NCBI GenBank assembly: GCA_026770025.1
Contig: JAMXDE010000007.1
Location: 434,001 to 498,000 of the forward strand
Reading direction: 5' to 3'
Origin: Craspedostauros australis
Lineage: Eukaryota > Bacillariophyta > Bacillariophyceae > Mastogloiales > Achnanthaceae
Length of the DNA: 64,000 bases
Part shown: positions 1 to 10,892 of the stretch, piece by piece
Position numbering within the stretch: position 1 is the stretch's first letter
Layout of the letters: every line of letters begins with the position of its first letter
Notes under the pieces: model-generated
Databases searched by the model: none
What the model was told of the DNA's origin: nothing
What the model saw: only the letters and a program-made list of their open reading frames with translations
Program-made: the position numbers and the translations under genes

Positions 1-987
1 AGTGCGGTGAACATGGTACCACACAGTGCCGAAGGATACATACTTGCGACTAGTAGAACTTCTGCGTTCGCTTCCAGGATCGCGTGGTGGAAGCGCACAA
101 TCAGAAACACCACAACCTCCGTTAAGTACATACAGACGGTTTCATAAAGAGCTGGTATGCACTGGGACAGTCGCTGCGACAGACCCGATTTTCCGTCAAT
201 TCGGTTCATTGGAGCCGATTTATCATTGTATCTACCGAGCGTTCGGCAGCGATAAAACAAAGAAACCATGCGGTCATCCAAGCCACAATGCCCGAGCACA
301 AAAGAGAAACCAGAATGAGGCGAAGGATTGGCGTGTCCACAATTTGACCAACACAACACCAACAGGCATCAGCCCATCTGCCACCTATTGAAACAACAGC
401 CGTCATCACACGGCACCATCTCAGTATAGCAGAGCGCGGTACTAGTAGCCGCAGCTACGAGCTATGCATCGGCAGATGTGGTGTGTCGTCCCGTAATTGT
501 TTGCGATGTCAATGCAATTGGAGATGAATCCAGCCGAGCATTCAATCATGTGCCAACTCTGCCCCAGCCAAATCTGTATTGCTTGGCTTTCGAGCGTCTG
601 TAACGAGCTGGGGTAAGTCACACGCCACCTTCATTGCGTTAGACTGGCATGCTCCAAAGACGTATTATATTACAGTACTCTTAGCTCGCAGCTGTGGTGC
701 TCGTACAATAATGGAGTACATGTATTACGCCAGGGTCCCGGCGTTAGTTTCATCCTATTATATCTCATTTTACTTGTTGCAATCGCAAGTGCTTGCGCGC
801 AGTATGGGACAGGACAGGATACGACAAGGCAGAGACGCACAAATGCAGATGAGCCTTGGGACCCATTTGCGGGCGCTCTGTGGTCGCAACTCGCATGCTG
901 CTCCGATGCACATTCGGCAATGTGCATTCATTCAATTCGTCGTTTCATCTGTTTGTCTGTCTTTTTTTGTCCACGCGTCTCTTGTGA
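1..987. other. Intergenic, no gene recognised
   Basis: No product is recognised here. A plus-strand open stretch at about 26-391 contains an LRLVELLRSLPGSRGG-like segment that could be a worn transposase or host exon cut by the window edge. It lacks a diagnostic motif, so no gene is called. The last few hundred bases are the likely 3' flank of the minus-strand membrane protein gene. Confidence 0.5.
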
Positions 988-2688
988 TCAGGCAGTCGCA
1001 TCGCCATTGCCATTGCCATCAACGAGTCGCGACGAGAGGTTATTGAAGCTATCCGTCTCGGCATCCGTGTCATACTCGGCGTCCTCGTCCATGTGCTGCA
1101 AGCTGATGGTGCCGGAATCCGTCGCCTGCGAGATGACGCGCTCCACACCGTGGCGCAATCGCCGGATGTCCTGGATGGTCTCCGACGGCAGCGTGCTGCT
1201 CCAGAAGGCGTCTCGGAAGTTCAAAGGTTGGCTGAGCACGGTGGGAGGCCGGTACGATGCGGACCGTTCCGACTCCGTGACGCCGCCGAGGTTCTCCGTT
1301 CCCATCAAGTTGTTCATGGTGTTTTGCTGCTCCCGTTCGGCGTTTTCCATGGCCTCGCGCACCGTGCTGGGCAAGTACTCAGTGTAGGTGAATGTGTAGG
1401 AGTGAGCGATGGCGAAGAAGACCATCTCTATGCAAACGCAGTAGTCGATGAGCCCGTTGGCGACCTCCTCGCCGGTCCATTTTCCAATGTTGTCGATGAC
1501 CCCGTGCGACTGCAAGTAGAAGATGACCACGCCCTGCCACCAGGTGAAGAAGACGACGCCCTTGACGCAGAGGAACTTGCCTAGCGGATGCCAGTTGATG
1601 GGGTACCGCAGGTCGTGGCTGACGACGTGGAAGAGCAAGACGAGGCAGTAGAGGGAGTACATGACGCTGATGTTGATGACGAAGGCCATGTAGGGATACG
1701 CTGCATCCCAACGGAAGTCTCCCTCGTTGTAAACGTCGATGCTTTGGAAGCCGAAGATGAAGATGGTGGCGACCGCCTTGACCACGACGTACTGCAGCAC
1801 GCCGTGCTTGGTTTGCACCATGAACTCCATCCCCAGCTTCCATGGTTGCAGGACGAAGTTGAGCGGGAAGGTGTGGTGCGCCGCGCGGCCCGCCTGGTTG
1901 GGGCTCTGCGCCGCCTTCATTCGGAGGGTGCGCACCAAAGCCTCCTGCCCTCCCAGAAGCTCAATGAGATAGTAAAAGAAGCTGGAGATGACGTAGGCCT
2001 CGTAGAGATCCCGGATGGTGTCGATGTAGATTCTGGCGCCTCGGAAACGAAGGCTGAGCCAGCTCTGGACGGCGTAGAGCGGGACCATCCAGAGGATGCG
2101 AATGACGTACTTTTGCACGTTGGGCATGTACCAATGCGTGAAGTGCAGGTAGACGAGACGGATGGAGAGGATGAGCGTCCCCAGCACCATGACGCCGGCC
2201 GACTGGAAGGCCGCGAAGTCGAGCTTGCGATGCACCAGCTGCTTGTACGTGACGATGGGGATGATGACGAGCATCGCGAGCAGCGTGAAGGTCGCCACGA
2301 AGTTGCCGATCTTGCGCAGCACGAGTCGCACGCTGCTGTGCTCGCGACCTGCCGCGGTGATGAATTGGGATGCCGTCATCCCCGGCGCATCGCCATCGTC
2401 GCCGTTGTTCAGATTCGCGCCGCCTCGCTGCAGCAACGACGATGCCAATTCGTCAGCATCCTCGTTGCTGTTGTTGCCGAGGCCTGATTGTGGCGTCACA
2501 GAATTAGCAGCGTTGGTGGCGGAATGGAACCCCGATCCGCTCATCGACGACGACTGCTGCTGCGACAGGGCGGCTTTCTGCAGGTCCCTCTCCGCGTATT
2601 CCTTGACGAAGACGAGCTCCTCCAGCGGCTCCTCCGGGTTGGGATTGTCCCGTCCATCTCCACCGTCACTTCCTCCGGTGGACGTCAT
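988..2688 (-). CDS. DUF300 / organic solute transporter alpha (TMEM184-type) membrane protein
   Basis: A 566-residue single-exon protein. The first 110 residues are acidic, Ser/Asn/Gly-rich and probably cytosolic. The middle (about residues 125-440) has seven or eight hydrophobic segments, including FTLLAMLVIIPIVTY, ILWMVPLYAVQSWLSL, YEAYVISSFFYYLIELLGG and VVFFTWWQGVVIFYL. The order of these, with IRDLYEAYVISSF and the later FFTWWQ, is characteristic of the Solute_trans_a (DUF300) family, which includes TMEM184 and OST-alpha. Family members are eukaryotic seven-helix proteins of endomembranes or the plasma membrane; in animals some move bile acids or steroids, and the algal substrate is unknown. 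The tail is acidic and ends on a TGA stop. It is transcribed away from the Ser/Arg-rich gene that starts about 1.9 kb upstream. Length and topology look intact. Family assignment is firm; transport function is inferred. Confidence 0.85.
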   Translation of the reverse strand: MTSTGGSDGGDGRDNPNPEEPLEELVFVKEYAERDLQKAALSQQQSSSMSGSGFHSATNAANSVTPQSGLGNNSNEDADELASSLLQRGGANLNNGDDGDAPGMTASQFITAAGREHSSVRLVLRKIGNFVATFTLLAMLVIIPIVTYKQLVHRKLDFAAFQSAGVMVLGTLILSIRLVYLHFTHWYMPNVQKYVIRILWMVPLYAVQSWLSLRFRGARIYIDTIRDLYEAYVISSFFYYLIELLGGQEALVRTLRMKAAQSPNQAGRAAHHTFPLNFVLQPWKLGMEFMVQTKHGVLQYVVVKAVATIFIFGFQSIDVYNEGDFRWDAAYPYMAFVINISVMYSLYCLVLLFHVVSHDLRYPINWHPLGKFLCVKGVVFFTWWQGVVIFYLQSHGVIDNIGKWTGEEVANGLIDYCVCIEMVFFAIAHSYTFTYTEYLPSTVREAMENAEREQQNTMNNLMGTENLGGVTESERSASYRPPTVLSQPLNFRDAFWSSTLPSETIQDIRRLRHGVERVISQATDSGTISLQHMDEDAEYDTDAETDSFNNLSSRLVDGNGNGDATA

Positions 2689-4613
2689 CCTCGCAGGTGT
2701 ACGCGTAGTGCAATGGAGGAGAGCGCAGGTTCTGTGCTGTCAATGGACGATGGAGATTCCCTGAGGCAGACAATCAGCCAAGCGAGAATCCCTCCTGTTC
2801 TCTGGTTCGAGGTTCAAGTCCGCAAATCACAACAACGATCACAGCGACGGTCACAACGGCACGAAGCGAAGCCTTTCTTCGTACGCGTACTCGCAAGGAG
2901 TGCCTGGAGCGATGCCTTCTATTAGATGGACGCAAGTAGAACTGCAGCTGCCTGTATGATGCTATTGCTGTCTGAGTATCGATGGCAACGGTGGTTGATC
3001 CTTTTGTCGACCCTTCGTTGCTCAGAGGCTTCTTCTTCTCTCTCTTGTCGCGCTCTGTTTGGCGTTCCTCGATCGTCCCACCAGGTTGCGGAGTGCAAGG
3101 ACCACGACACCTCCCTCCGTGGTATTTTCCTCCTTTGTGCCACGGAACAGGATCCCAGAATCAAGGAAGAGGAAAATTGAATCGTGTGGAAAGACTCTGT
3201 AGTTTTCGGCGTTGTTCGTGTGTTCGGGTCGTTCGGGTCAAGCTGGTCGCCTCCATGCGACTGACTGAATGACGTACGTTTTATTAGCAACCCAATTCAC
3301 CATTTCAACATCTGTCTCCTAGTCGTGTATACGGTCTGAGAAAGGTGTCGAAATCGAGCTTTCGTTTCTTACTTTGGTGCAATATCAACAAAAAATGGCA
3401 AAATTGTTGTTCATTGCCTGTTTCGATCAAACCAACCAAGAACAAGCAGAAAATGGAAAGGAGGAACCAAGGCGATGACGTGCAGATGCGCGTGGAGCTG
3501 GAAACTTGGTTCGTGCGGGAATGCGCACGAGTCTGCAAATGGTGTGCGTCTCCGCCTCTTTCTTTCCAACACGAGTCAAAGAGGCGTCAGAGGGGTTGCA
3601 TTCCGGGTGGAGAGCAGAGTATATGAATCTCGAACCACAATCGACTGCTTGCTTTCCTGGGATTGTGACGCCCTACTCCAACCTGTCCCACATACTCCTT
3701 GCTCCTTAATGCTCCATACGTACGTACTCCAGGCATGCCCCTTCAATGCTACAATTGCAATCCAGTTCCCAGCTGAGTTGCAGACATCCAAAGAGAATTC
3801 CTCGTGTATTTCGGCCCGTCCCTTGAGACTTGGTATGCCATAAATATTAACGTTGGTTTCGCCGCTGGTTTGTGCATGATGTTGTTGTTACAGTTGCTGT
3901 TGTTGTTGTTGCCCTCTCCACGCATGGCTCGTATGCGCGTGCGTATCCGTGTCCATCTCCAATGCCATTGGTGCCTTCATCTGTCACACTTTGTGAAGCT
4001 CCTCCTTGCATTGGCTTTCTCGGTTTGGTTTGTTTTCCCTCTTCTGCTGCATGGTGGCGCAATCTGTGACAGAGTTGAACGTTGCCCTGTCTTCACAGCA
4101 CAGGAAACGCAACACTGCCAGTCTTGGGCGTTAGATGTTGTTAAGAATTCGGCATGTTCGCGGTCACGTGTCATCACCGTTGGGCCTAATTAGTGCCGAC
4201 TTCAACAGCCCCGCAATGTCGCAGCGAAGCGCTCGAAGACACGGCGATTCCGACCGGAGCGATCGACTCCAACGAAGCCCGTGGGGGTTCCGAGCGTATC
4301 ATCGTCCTGATCAATTCGTGTTCGTGGGAACGCGCAGGAAACGCATCAATCATGTTCCCGTTGTGTTGTCGTTGTTGTTCTTACCAGCGGAGGTGCACAG
4401 AACGCTGAGTTCCTTCGTCCTCGTTGTTGGCGCCATCGTTGTTATCGTTGTTATCGTTGTTGGGCGTCTCTTGGGCGCATTCCTTGTCCCACAAATAGAT
4501 GCCTGTTCTACCAATCAATCCGCAACCCACTTCAATCTTTCACAAAGAGGAGACTCGCACACTCCGGACACAATCACAAGACACTACCACAAGACACAAT
4601 CAATAAGCACACC
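2689..4613. promoter_or_regulatory. Divergent intergenic region, 1.9 kb
   Basis: This lies between the DUF300 gene (-) and the first Ser/Arg-rich gene (+), so it must hold both promoters. It contains GTT-type microsatellite tracts near 3,885-3,920 and 4,430-4,465 and a CATACGTACGTACTCC palindrome cluster near 3,715. Open frames in it are short and unconvincing. No specific promoter box can be assigned. Confidence 0.4.
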
Positions 4614-7043
4614 ATGACAACAGACGAAGGACCGCACATGCAACTGCCACTGCAACTGCACATGCAGCAGCCCAACAACGAGATCTCATCATCCAACAGG
4701 AATCGGTCAGGACGACGACGAAGACAAAGCAACAATCAGAGCAGCAATATTCAAAGCAACAACATTTTCAGCAACAGCCATTCAGCACATCAAACGCACA
4801 AACAGCAACAACGGCAAGCTTCGCAGCGCACGATCAACACGGAGGCATCGCCGACGGGCATCATGGACTTTCCCATCGACGACAACCGCTCCAACCTGCT
4901 TTCCGCACTGAAGGCGGCGCAGCACCCATCCACCAGACAGTCGACCATGCGCCGTTCCAGGAGCGACGCCAGCGGCGACTTTTCGTTCGAGGCGCGCCAA
5001 TCGACTGCAAGCAAACCGAACTCGGGATGGATTGTGGACCCGAGCACGAGCGTCAAGTCGCGTGCAAACACTGGTGCAAACGCTGAAGCAGGCACCATCC
5101 CGCATCGTCGACAACGAGCCACGCGTCGCCTTTCGATGGACTTGGAACGAGCGCCTGCTTCGTCGCGTCAGCTGGGACGACCGGGATCGCAACAGGGCAA
5201 TCTCGCCGATCGACGCATGAACCGATCCTTCAGCAGCTTCGGAGGCGCCTTCTCGGACAACGACGATGACGACGACGCCAACCTGAACAACTCTGGCGAC
5301 ACCCACAACGACACCTTCGATGTGGATGTTTGGATCGGATTCCGCAACGACAGCTTCGCATCACGGCAGCAAAAGCTGGAGCATGGGCTGGCGATTCGCG
5401 GAAAAGCATCGCAGCCGCTCCAATCGATGTCCGACACCACACCGATGATGAAGTCCGCAGCGGCAGCAGCGATAGCATCCTCTCTGGCTCCACCCAAGAG
5501 CCATTCCTTGGACGCATCGTGGCAAGCCTACTCGCCAATGCGCCAGCAGCGCAAGAAGATGTTGGACTCTGTCAATCATGCTCGCCCTAATGGCCATTCC
5601 CATTCAGAGTTGGGAAGCAGTTGCTCATCACTCAACGTCTCGGATCTGACGCCATCCACATGGAATGTCAGCGAAGTATCGAAGTCTACCATCACGCAAA
5701 GCGAGGAACTCGCCTTGTTTGGCCAGAGCTCGACCTCGACTTGGTTCTCCACGCCATCCAATGCCAGCGGCAGCAGCATCGTGATGAACGACAGCGGGAT
5801 CAGTCTCAACAGTCCCACGGCGTCCAAGCAACCCAAAGCAGGTCATGCGGATGATAGGGATGGGATTGACGAGTTCCCCAAATGCACCTTCCAAGGCGAT
5901 GATGACTTTTACGAATTCGTCCGCCACAGGAGCAACACCAAGAAGCAGCAGGTGCCGAGAAGGGAGAGGCCTGGGATCACGCTCAGTGATGCCAAAGAGA
6001 GAAGGCTCGCACGGCGCAGCAGGAACAGCACGGCCGGCAAATCCCCACGAAGAGGAGCCACGCGCAACGACAGCAGCAGCAGGCAACGCAGAGCAAGGCG
6101 ACTCTCCAACTCGGATTCAAACGTCTGTGTCACCGAGCCGGCTGCTGCGCTCGATAAGGAAGCGACCCCACGATCGCACCGCAAATCCAGGACCCTGCCA
6201 CCCAAGCCAGCAGGCGGCTCTGCCCGACAGAGGTCATCGGTATCGACTGACGGCCCGTCGCTCACGGATCTGTCCTCGCCGCGACAACGCAGCCGCGGCA
6301 GCAGCCAAAGCCGCAAGAAGGTTGCAAGCGAAAGCGCTGATCTTGCAGCGCGCTCAGCCACGCGCAACCGCGCCAGCAGCCGGTCAAGGCGCCATGCGCA
6401 GCGTGTGACGAACAGCGGCAGCAAGGACAAAGCACGCGACGACAAGTACGTGGATGATGACGACGAGGATCTTCCCTTCGAAGTCAAGAAGATCTCCGAA
6501 GCGGTGTTCGATTTCCAACGTGTGCCCGCGAGAGCCAGTGGCACGGAATCGGATACAGCCGAGGACGAAGATGGTGCTGGAAACGATACGATCCAGATCA
6601 ATGCAAGCCGCCCTCACTCCGCCCGATCTCTGCGTGGCGCCTCGCTGGAAACACGCCAGAGCGCGAAGCACAGCGGCAGCAGCAGTGGCAGCGGACAGCC
6701 CTCCCGCAAAGGCAGGCACGGCGTCATGCGCTCCCGCAGTTCCAAGGGATCCATGCGAAGGACGACAAGCGCCACGAACGACCTGGCGACCATGAGACAG
6801 CATGCCCAGCCCAAACCCACCCGACGTTCAAGTGCTGGGTATGGGTTAACGCGGACACCGTCGCAAAGGCGAATGGGATCATCGCGCGCATCGACCTCGA
6901 TCGCAGAAGCAACCGCCACCACAGATCAGGAGGAGGAGAACAACGAGATCAGCAGCTCCAGACGAAGCCGGCAGAAGCAGGATGACGGCAGGCCCGGATC
7001 GCGAAGCCGGTCCAAAGCGCGCAGGAAGTCGCACAAGGCATGA
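4614..7043 (+). CDS. Ser/Arg/Asn-rich low-complexity protein, hypothetical (1)
   Basis: An 809-residue open frame without introns, starting at an ATG in the context CACACC-ATG. Composition is extreme: Ser, Arg, Asn, Gln and Asp runs, including an Asp-rich block near residues 216-222 and many RSRS, RRTTSA and SSRR patches in the second half. No catalytic domain is recognisable. The only segments that look folded are about residues 420-445 (FPKCTFQGDDDFYEFVRHRS) and about 618-640 (DLPFEVKKISEAVFDFQRVP). Basic Ser/Arg-rich proteins of this kind are common in diatoms and many are probably phosphoproteins or nucleic-acid or scaffold binding. The next gene, in the same orientation 0.6 kb downstream, has a similar composition and may be a paralogue. 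Coding status is supported by length and by the codon-level consistency of the frame; function is unknown. Confidence 0.7.
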   Translation: MTTDEGPHMQLPLQLHMQQPNNEISSSNRNRSGRRRRQSNNQSSNIQSNNIFSNSHSAHQTHKQQQRQASQRTINTEASPTGIMDFPIDDNRSNLLSALKAAQHPSTRQSTMRRSRSDASGDFSFEARQSTASKPNSGWIVDPSTSVKSRANTGANAEAGTIPHRRQRATRRLSMDLERAPASSRQLGRPGSQQGNLADRRMNRSFSSFGGAFSDNDDDDDANLNNSGDTHNDTFDVDVWIGFRNDSFASRQQKLEHGLAIRGKASQPLQSMSDTTPMMKSAAAAAIASSLAPPKSHSLDASWQAYSPMRQQRKKMLDSVNHARPNGHSHSELGSSCSSLNVSDLTPSTWNVSEVSKSTITQSEELALFGQSSTSTWFSTPSNASGSSIVMNDSGISLNSPTASKQPKAGHADDRDGIDEFPKCTFQGDDDFYEFVRHRSNTKKQQVPRRERPGITLSDAKERRLARRSRNSTAGKSPRRGATRNDSSSRQRRARRLSNSDSNVCVTEPAAALDKEATPRSHRKSRTLPPKPAGGSARQRSSVSTDGPSLTDLSSPRQRSRGSSQSRKKVASESADLAARSATRNRASSRSRRHAQRVTNSGSKDKARDDKYVDDDDEDLPFEVKKISEAVFDFQRVPARASGTESDTAEDEDGAGNDTIQINASRPHSARSLRGASLETRQSAKHSGSSSGSGQPSRKGRHGVMRSRSSKGSMRRTTSATNDLATMRQHAQPKPTRRSSAGYGLTRTPSQRRMGSSRASTSIAEATATTDQEEENNEISSSRRSRQKQDDGRPGSRSRSKARRKSHKA

Positions 7044-7670
7044 GCTGTCGGCGATGCGCAGCTTGGTTAGAATCAGTGTGCTACCATGCAATAGAGTACA
7101 GCATGGTAAAATGATATAATATAATAAGATATAATTGGTATTATGATAATAGGAATAGAACAATACTTGGCGCCGCATGAGTCTCGAGCGTATGGCGGAA
7201 CTCGCCAGTTCCTCATCACCTGTACAGCAAGCAGACACGAGAGAGAGTACCAGAACCTTGCGAACCATCCACATTTTCTCTTTTCTTCGCAATGCTGTTC
7301 GCCGCTGAAGCCATGTTCGTGTTTTCGCCGGTTTGGGTCGGATGTTGTGAAGAGCAGAAAACTGCGGAAAGGTGGAATCTCGGTGCGATTTGTCACCACA
7401 TGCGTAGTTCAAAGTCCGTCACGCATTCCCACGACACCAACAATCAAAGCCGGGGCCGTAGTGTTAGCAGCAACGACACGAAAAGTCACAAGTTTCAATA
7501 ATTACTTTGTATCACTAAGGATGAAGAAGACAAGCACTCCCAAAGTCGGACATTCTCATCCGAACCGGAAGGCATTACATTGTGCGTATGGTGTCTGTCG
7601 CGTAACAGCACGATAACAGCAGTCCAAGGAAGCGAAATCAAGTGTTGGCAGCAGGAACAGCAACATCACG
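7044..7670. other. Intergenic between the two Ser/Arg-rich genes
   Basis: An AT-rich stretch of TATAAT-like repeats lies at about 7,108-7,160, just after the upstream stop codon, and may be part of the 3' end region. The rest is the upstream region of the second Ser/Arg-rich gene. No gene is seen. Confidence 0.4.
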
Positions 7671-10600
7671 ATGGGAAGTTCGCGCAACGACGACACCACT
7701 CACCACTCATTGTCTGCATCTGTGGCCACAATCACAATCACAATCACAACCACAGCAAATGCAAATGCAGGAAATCATCAAGTAAATGTACCGAGCAAGA
7801 ACAACAACAACGACATTGAAACAGGAGGAGCTTCAGCAGAGAGAGAGAGAGAGAATAGAAGAGGCAAGATGACGGGCAACGCGAGCCTGGAGTGGACGCC
7901 GACGGGAGACAAGATGGAGATGCCGTCGGAGTGGACTTCCGATCCGTTCTTCGGAGAGGCCATCTTCGACGACAGTCCTGGCAACAGTCCTGGCAACAAC
8001 GATGCCAACAATGATGACAACAATGATGACAACATCAATGCCGAGGCCGACACCAAATCCAATGCGACTGTGACTGCGACTGCGACTGCAACTGCGAACG
8101 CCCGCGAAGCCTTCGATCGCAAGCCGAGCAAACGGACCAGCGGATCCAACCACTCCTCCACCTTCGAGGTGCTGGAGGAGGACCACAAGAAGAGCAGGAG
8201 CGGCCACCCAAGCCGCAGCGTCGAACGCCAGAACAGCGGAAGCCGGCAGAGGCGAGGCAGCGGCGCGAAACGAAGCAAGAGCGGCGGCCGTCGCAAGCAT
8301 CGCAAGGGACACAGCAGGGACAGCAGACATGCGACGGGCAACAGCAATCACAGCCTCACCGATCAGAGCCTGCGACAGAGCGCCCACAGCCACAATCACA
8401 GCACTGCCAACGAATCCTCCTTTGCTTCCTTCGGATTCGATGATCTGTCTTTCGCTGACACCAATGATCACAGCAACAGCAACAGCAACAGCAACGATGA
8501 TGGTGTGGCCACCAAGCCGCACAGGCAATCCAAACAACCCAAACGGCATTCTGCTCAAAGCTACAGAGCGGCGTCCAGGAATGATGCCAGCAGCAACGCA
8601 GATGACGATGCTGCTTTCGAAATTGATTTCGGTGTCATGGACGCCGCCGATGGTTCCCCAAATGATGCAGGCAACGCGAGCGACAGCAGCCACAGCGAAG
8701 ATCTCATTGTGGACGCAGGCTTCGAAAACAGCCTGCAAGACGATATCTTTGATGCCACCCATCCGGAAAATGAACATCGTGACAACAACGATAACAGCAA
8801 CAACAGCAACAACAACAGCAACACAAAGAAAGGAATTGATGCCGCCGCTGACGATGATTATGATGATGATGGAGGACAGGCTGGCATTCAGGTCAATTTC
8901 CTGGAGGGCGGGGCTGTCAGCATCTCGCATCTTGATGGATCGGGCTGCCTCTCGTTGGATTTCATGACCGATGAGAGCACGCACAGCACCAACCGATCCA
9001 AGCGCCCAGGACGCAAGCATCGCGACGCTGCCAGCAACAACGCTTCTGCTCCCACAACGCCCGACAAACACAAACACAAGCACCACGATCGCAGTCATGA
9101 TCGCGGCACAAAGACCAAGCCCAGAAGTCAACGACGTCTCAATGCATCATTTACAGATCGCACTCCAAAAAGCAAGGATGATGCTACTACCAGTGCACCC
9201 AGAGACAGCGACAACAACAACAACAGCAACAACAATCATGACAAGACCCGGTCAAGGACCAGCACGAAGGAGAAATCGAAGGAGAAGACAAAGGAGAAGC
9301 ACCAAACACAAGCAAAATCACCAACGAGGTCGCAGCCACGCGCATCGCACGACGATGACAAAAAGCCAACTGACTCTGCAAAGCCCAGATCATCGAGGCA
9401 CCTGTCGTCGCGGCAAAAGCGACCGTCAGCATCCGGACGCCCCAGCTCAAGGCGGCATCTCACATCGTCCGATTCTGACACACTCAAGCCAGCTGCGGAC
9501 TCCCTGCGCACGAATGGATCGTCCAGGAAGTCCAGCAGCAAATCTCCGGACGATCGCAAACAGAAGCGACGCTCCAGCCGTAGCCGCAGCAGGCGTCGCA
9601 AGGGCCGCAGTCCGCCCAAGCAAGCTCGCAGCAGGAGCAACAGCCAGAAGCGTACCCACAATCGCCGCCAGCAACGCGGCCGCAGCGTCGATCCTGACAC
9701 ACAGGCCGCATCTCCACAGCCAGCCGCACCACAACGCAAGGGCCATCGCAAGCCACGTCAGCGTCGATCATGCTCCGTGGATGCCCAGACGATGGCAGGT
9801 GCCGGGGATTCCACACCCAAGATGCGCAGAAAGACCAAGCTCGGATCAGGTCCCAACGACACCACTGCTGCTGGTGCTGCTACCAATTCCGCATCAAAGC
9901 ATCGTCGCCAAAGTTCGCGCGCGTTGAGGAAGAGCACATCGAGTGTTTCATCGACCAACGTCAACAGGACGGATGCTTCAAACGATGGCGAAGATCTCAC
10001 GGTGGAATCCGAGCACTTCTCCACGCGAGATGCGCCATCGCGACGTTCATCGTCACAGGCACCGTCAAGCACTCGAAGTTTGGGTGTGGATTATCAGTCG
10101 CCCTTCATTGAGGATCTCCTCAAGGATGCAAAGGAGGCAACAGCGGCAGCGGCAACCACGCCCAACAGCTCGAAGGAAAACAGCCCACGCGATGTTGCGG
10201 AATCCAACTCGACGCGCAACGAAGGTCGATCCATCAAGTTTGGTAGCCGTCGTGGGCTGCTCGTGCGAACCTTATCCTCGGGTGCATTGAATTTCATCAA
10301 GCCGGAATACAAACAGCAGCAATCGACCGATGACGAAGGCGAAAGGCCGATGCGACGGGCTGGCAGGAATCCGCGAAATCGGGGCACCTCAACGGGGATC
10401 AGCGGCAGCACCACGGCCGAAGCCTCACGCAACTTCACCTTCGGTCTGGACAAATCCATCTTCAATCGCCGTGTGGCTCCCAACGCCGCCAGCAAGGACG
10501 GCTCGGGTGCATTCTCCAAGACCTCGCAAGATGATGTCAACACCCCTCGATTTGATGGCTCCTCCATGCGACGACAGCGCGGCATCACGAGAGCGCAGTC

Positions 10601-10892
10601 AACACGAGAAGTCACACGAGCCATGACGCGCGAGATGGCAGCAGCCGGCCAGCAGATCGCCGAACGCATGGGTACATTGTTCGACGGTCTCCGGATTCCA
10701 GGACCCAACTCCAACCTTGGGTCCGGCAATCAGTTCGCAAACGCGACGAACCGCTCGTTGGAGAGCATGAAGCTCGATCAACTGGCACCGACGATGAAAT
10801 CTTTGTTCAACAACATGAATCCGCAGCCGGCACCTGACTTTCAACCGTTTGCGGATGATGGCAATCATGAAGACGACGATCTCTTTGATTAA
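7671..10892 (+). CDS. Ser/Arg/Asn/His-rich low-complexity protein, hypothetical (2)
   Basis: A 1,073-residue open frame. The first ATG (7,671) gives a His/Thr/Ala/Asn-rich leader; an ATG at 7,869 in a better context would begin MTGNASLEWTPTGDKME, so the true start is uncertain. The middle is Asp/Asn/Ser-rich with His clusters (KHKHKHHDR) and a strongly basic RSRSRRRKGRSPPKQARSRS core near residues 650-670. The C-terminal 150 residues are more ordered: FTFGLDKSIFNRR, an amphipathic REVTRAMTREMAAAGQQIAE helix, and an acidic end (HEDDDLFD). No known enzyme domain is visible. The RS-type core resembles splicing or nuclear scaffold proteins, but composition alone does not establish that. Similar make-up and orientation to the preceding gene suggest an old tandem duplication. 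Confidence 0.7.
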   Translation: MGSSRNDDTTHHSLSASVATITITITTTANANAGNHQVNVPSKNNNNDIETGGASAERERENRRGKMTGNASLEWTPTGDKMEMPSEWTSDPFFGEAIFDDSPGNSPGNNDANNDDNNDDNINAEADTKSNATVTATATATANAREAFDRKPSKRTSGSNHSSTFEVLEEDHKKSRSGHPSRSVERQNSGSRQRRGSGAKRSKSGGRRKHRKGHSRDSRHATGNSNHSLTDQSLRQSAHSHNHSTANESSFASFGFDDLSFADTNDHSNSNSNSNDDGVATKPHRQSKQPKRHSAQSYRAASRNDASSNADDDAAFEIDFGVMDAADGSPNDAGNASDSSHSEDLIVDAGFENSLQDDIFDATHPENEHRDNNDNSNNSNNNSNTKKGIDAAADDDYDDDGGQAGIQVNFLEGGAVSISHLDGSGCLSLDFMTDESTHSTNRSKRPGRKHRDAASNNASAPTTPDKHKHKHHDRSHDRGTKTKPRSQRRLNASFTDRTPKSKDDATTSAPRDSDNNNNSNNNHDKTRSRTSTKEKSKEKTKEKHQTQAKSPTRSQPRASHDDDKKPTDSAKPRSSRHLSSRQKRPSASGRPSSRRHLTSSDSDTLKPAADSLRTNGSSRKSSSKSPDDRKQKRRSSRSRSRRRKGRSPPKQARSRSNSQKRTHNRRQQRGRSVDPDTQAASPQPAAPQRKGHRKPRQRRSCSVDAQTMAGAGDSTPKMRRKTKLGSGPNDTTAAGAATNSASKHRRQSSRALRKSTSSVSSTNVNRTDASNDGEDLTVESEHFSTRDAPSRRSSSQAPSSTRSLGVDYQSPFIEDLLKDAKEATAAAATTPNSSKENSPRDVAESNSTRNEGRSIKFGSRRGLLVRTLSSGALNFIKPEYKQQQSTDDEGERPMRRAGRNPRNRGTSTGISGSTTAEASRNFTFGLDKSIFNRRVAPNAASKDGSGAFSKTSQDDVNTPRFDGSSMRRQRGITRAQSTREVTRAMTREMAAAGQQIAERMGTLFDGLRIPGPNSNLGSGNQFANATNRSLESMKLDQLAPTMKSLFNNMNPQPAPDFQPFADDGNHEDDDLFD

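Noticed and set aside
1588-2487. 299-residue plus-strand frame, rich in Asp, Glu, Val and His
   Set aside because: Antisense shadow of the DUF300 membrane protein; it lacks any domain and has the composition expected of reverse-read hydrophobic codons.
2790-2860. tRNA-like T-arm (GGTTCAAGTCC) in intergenic DNA
   Set aside because: The flanking bases do not form a T stem, acceptor stem or anticodon arm.
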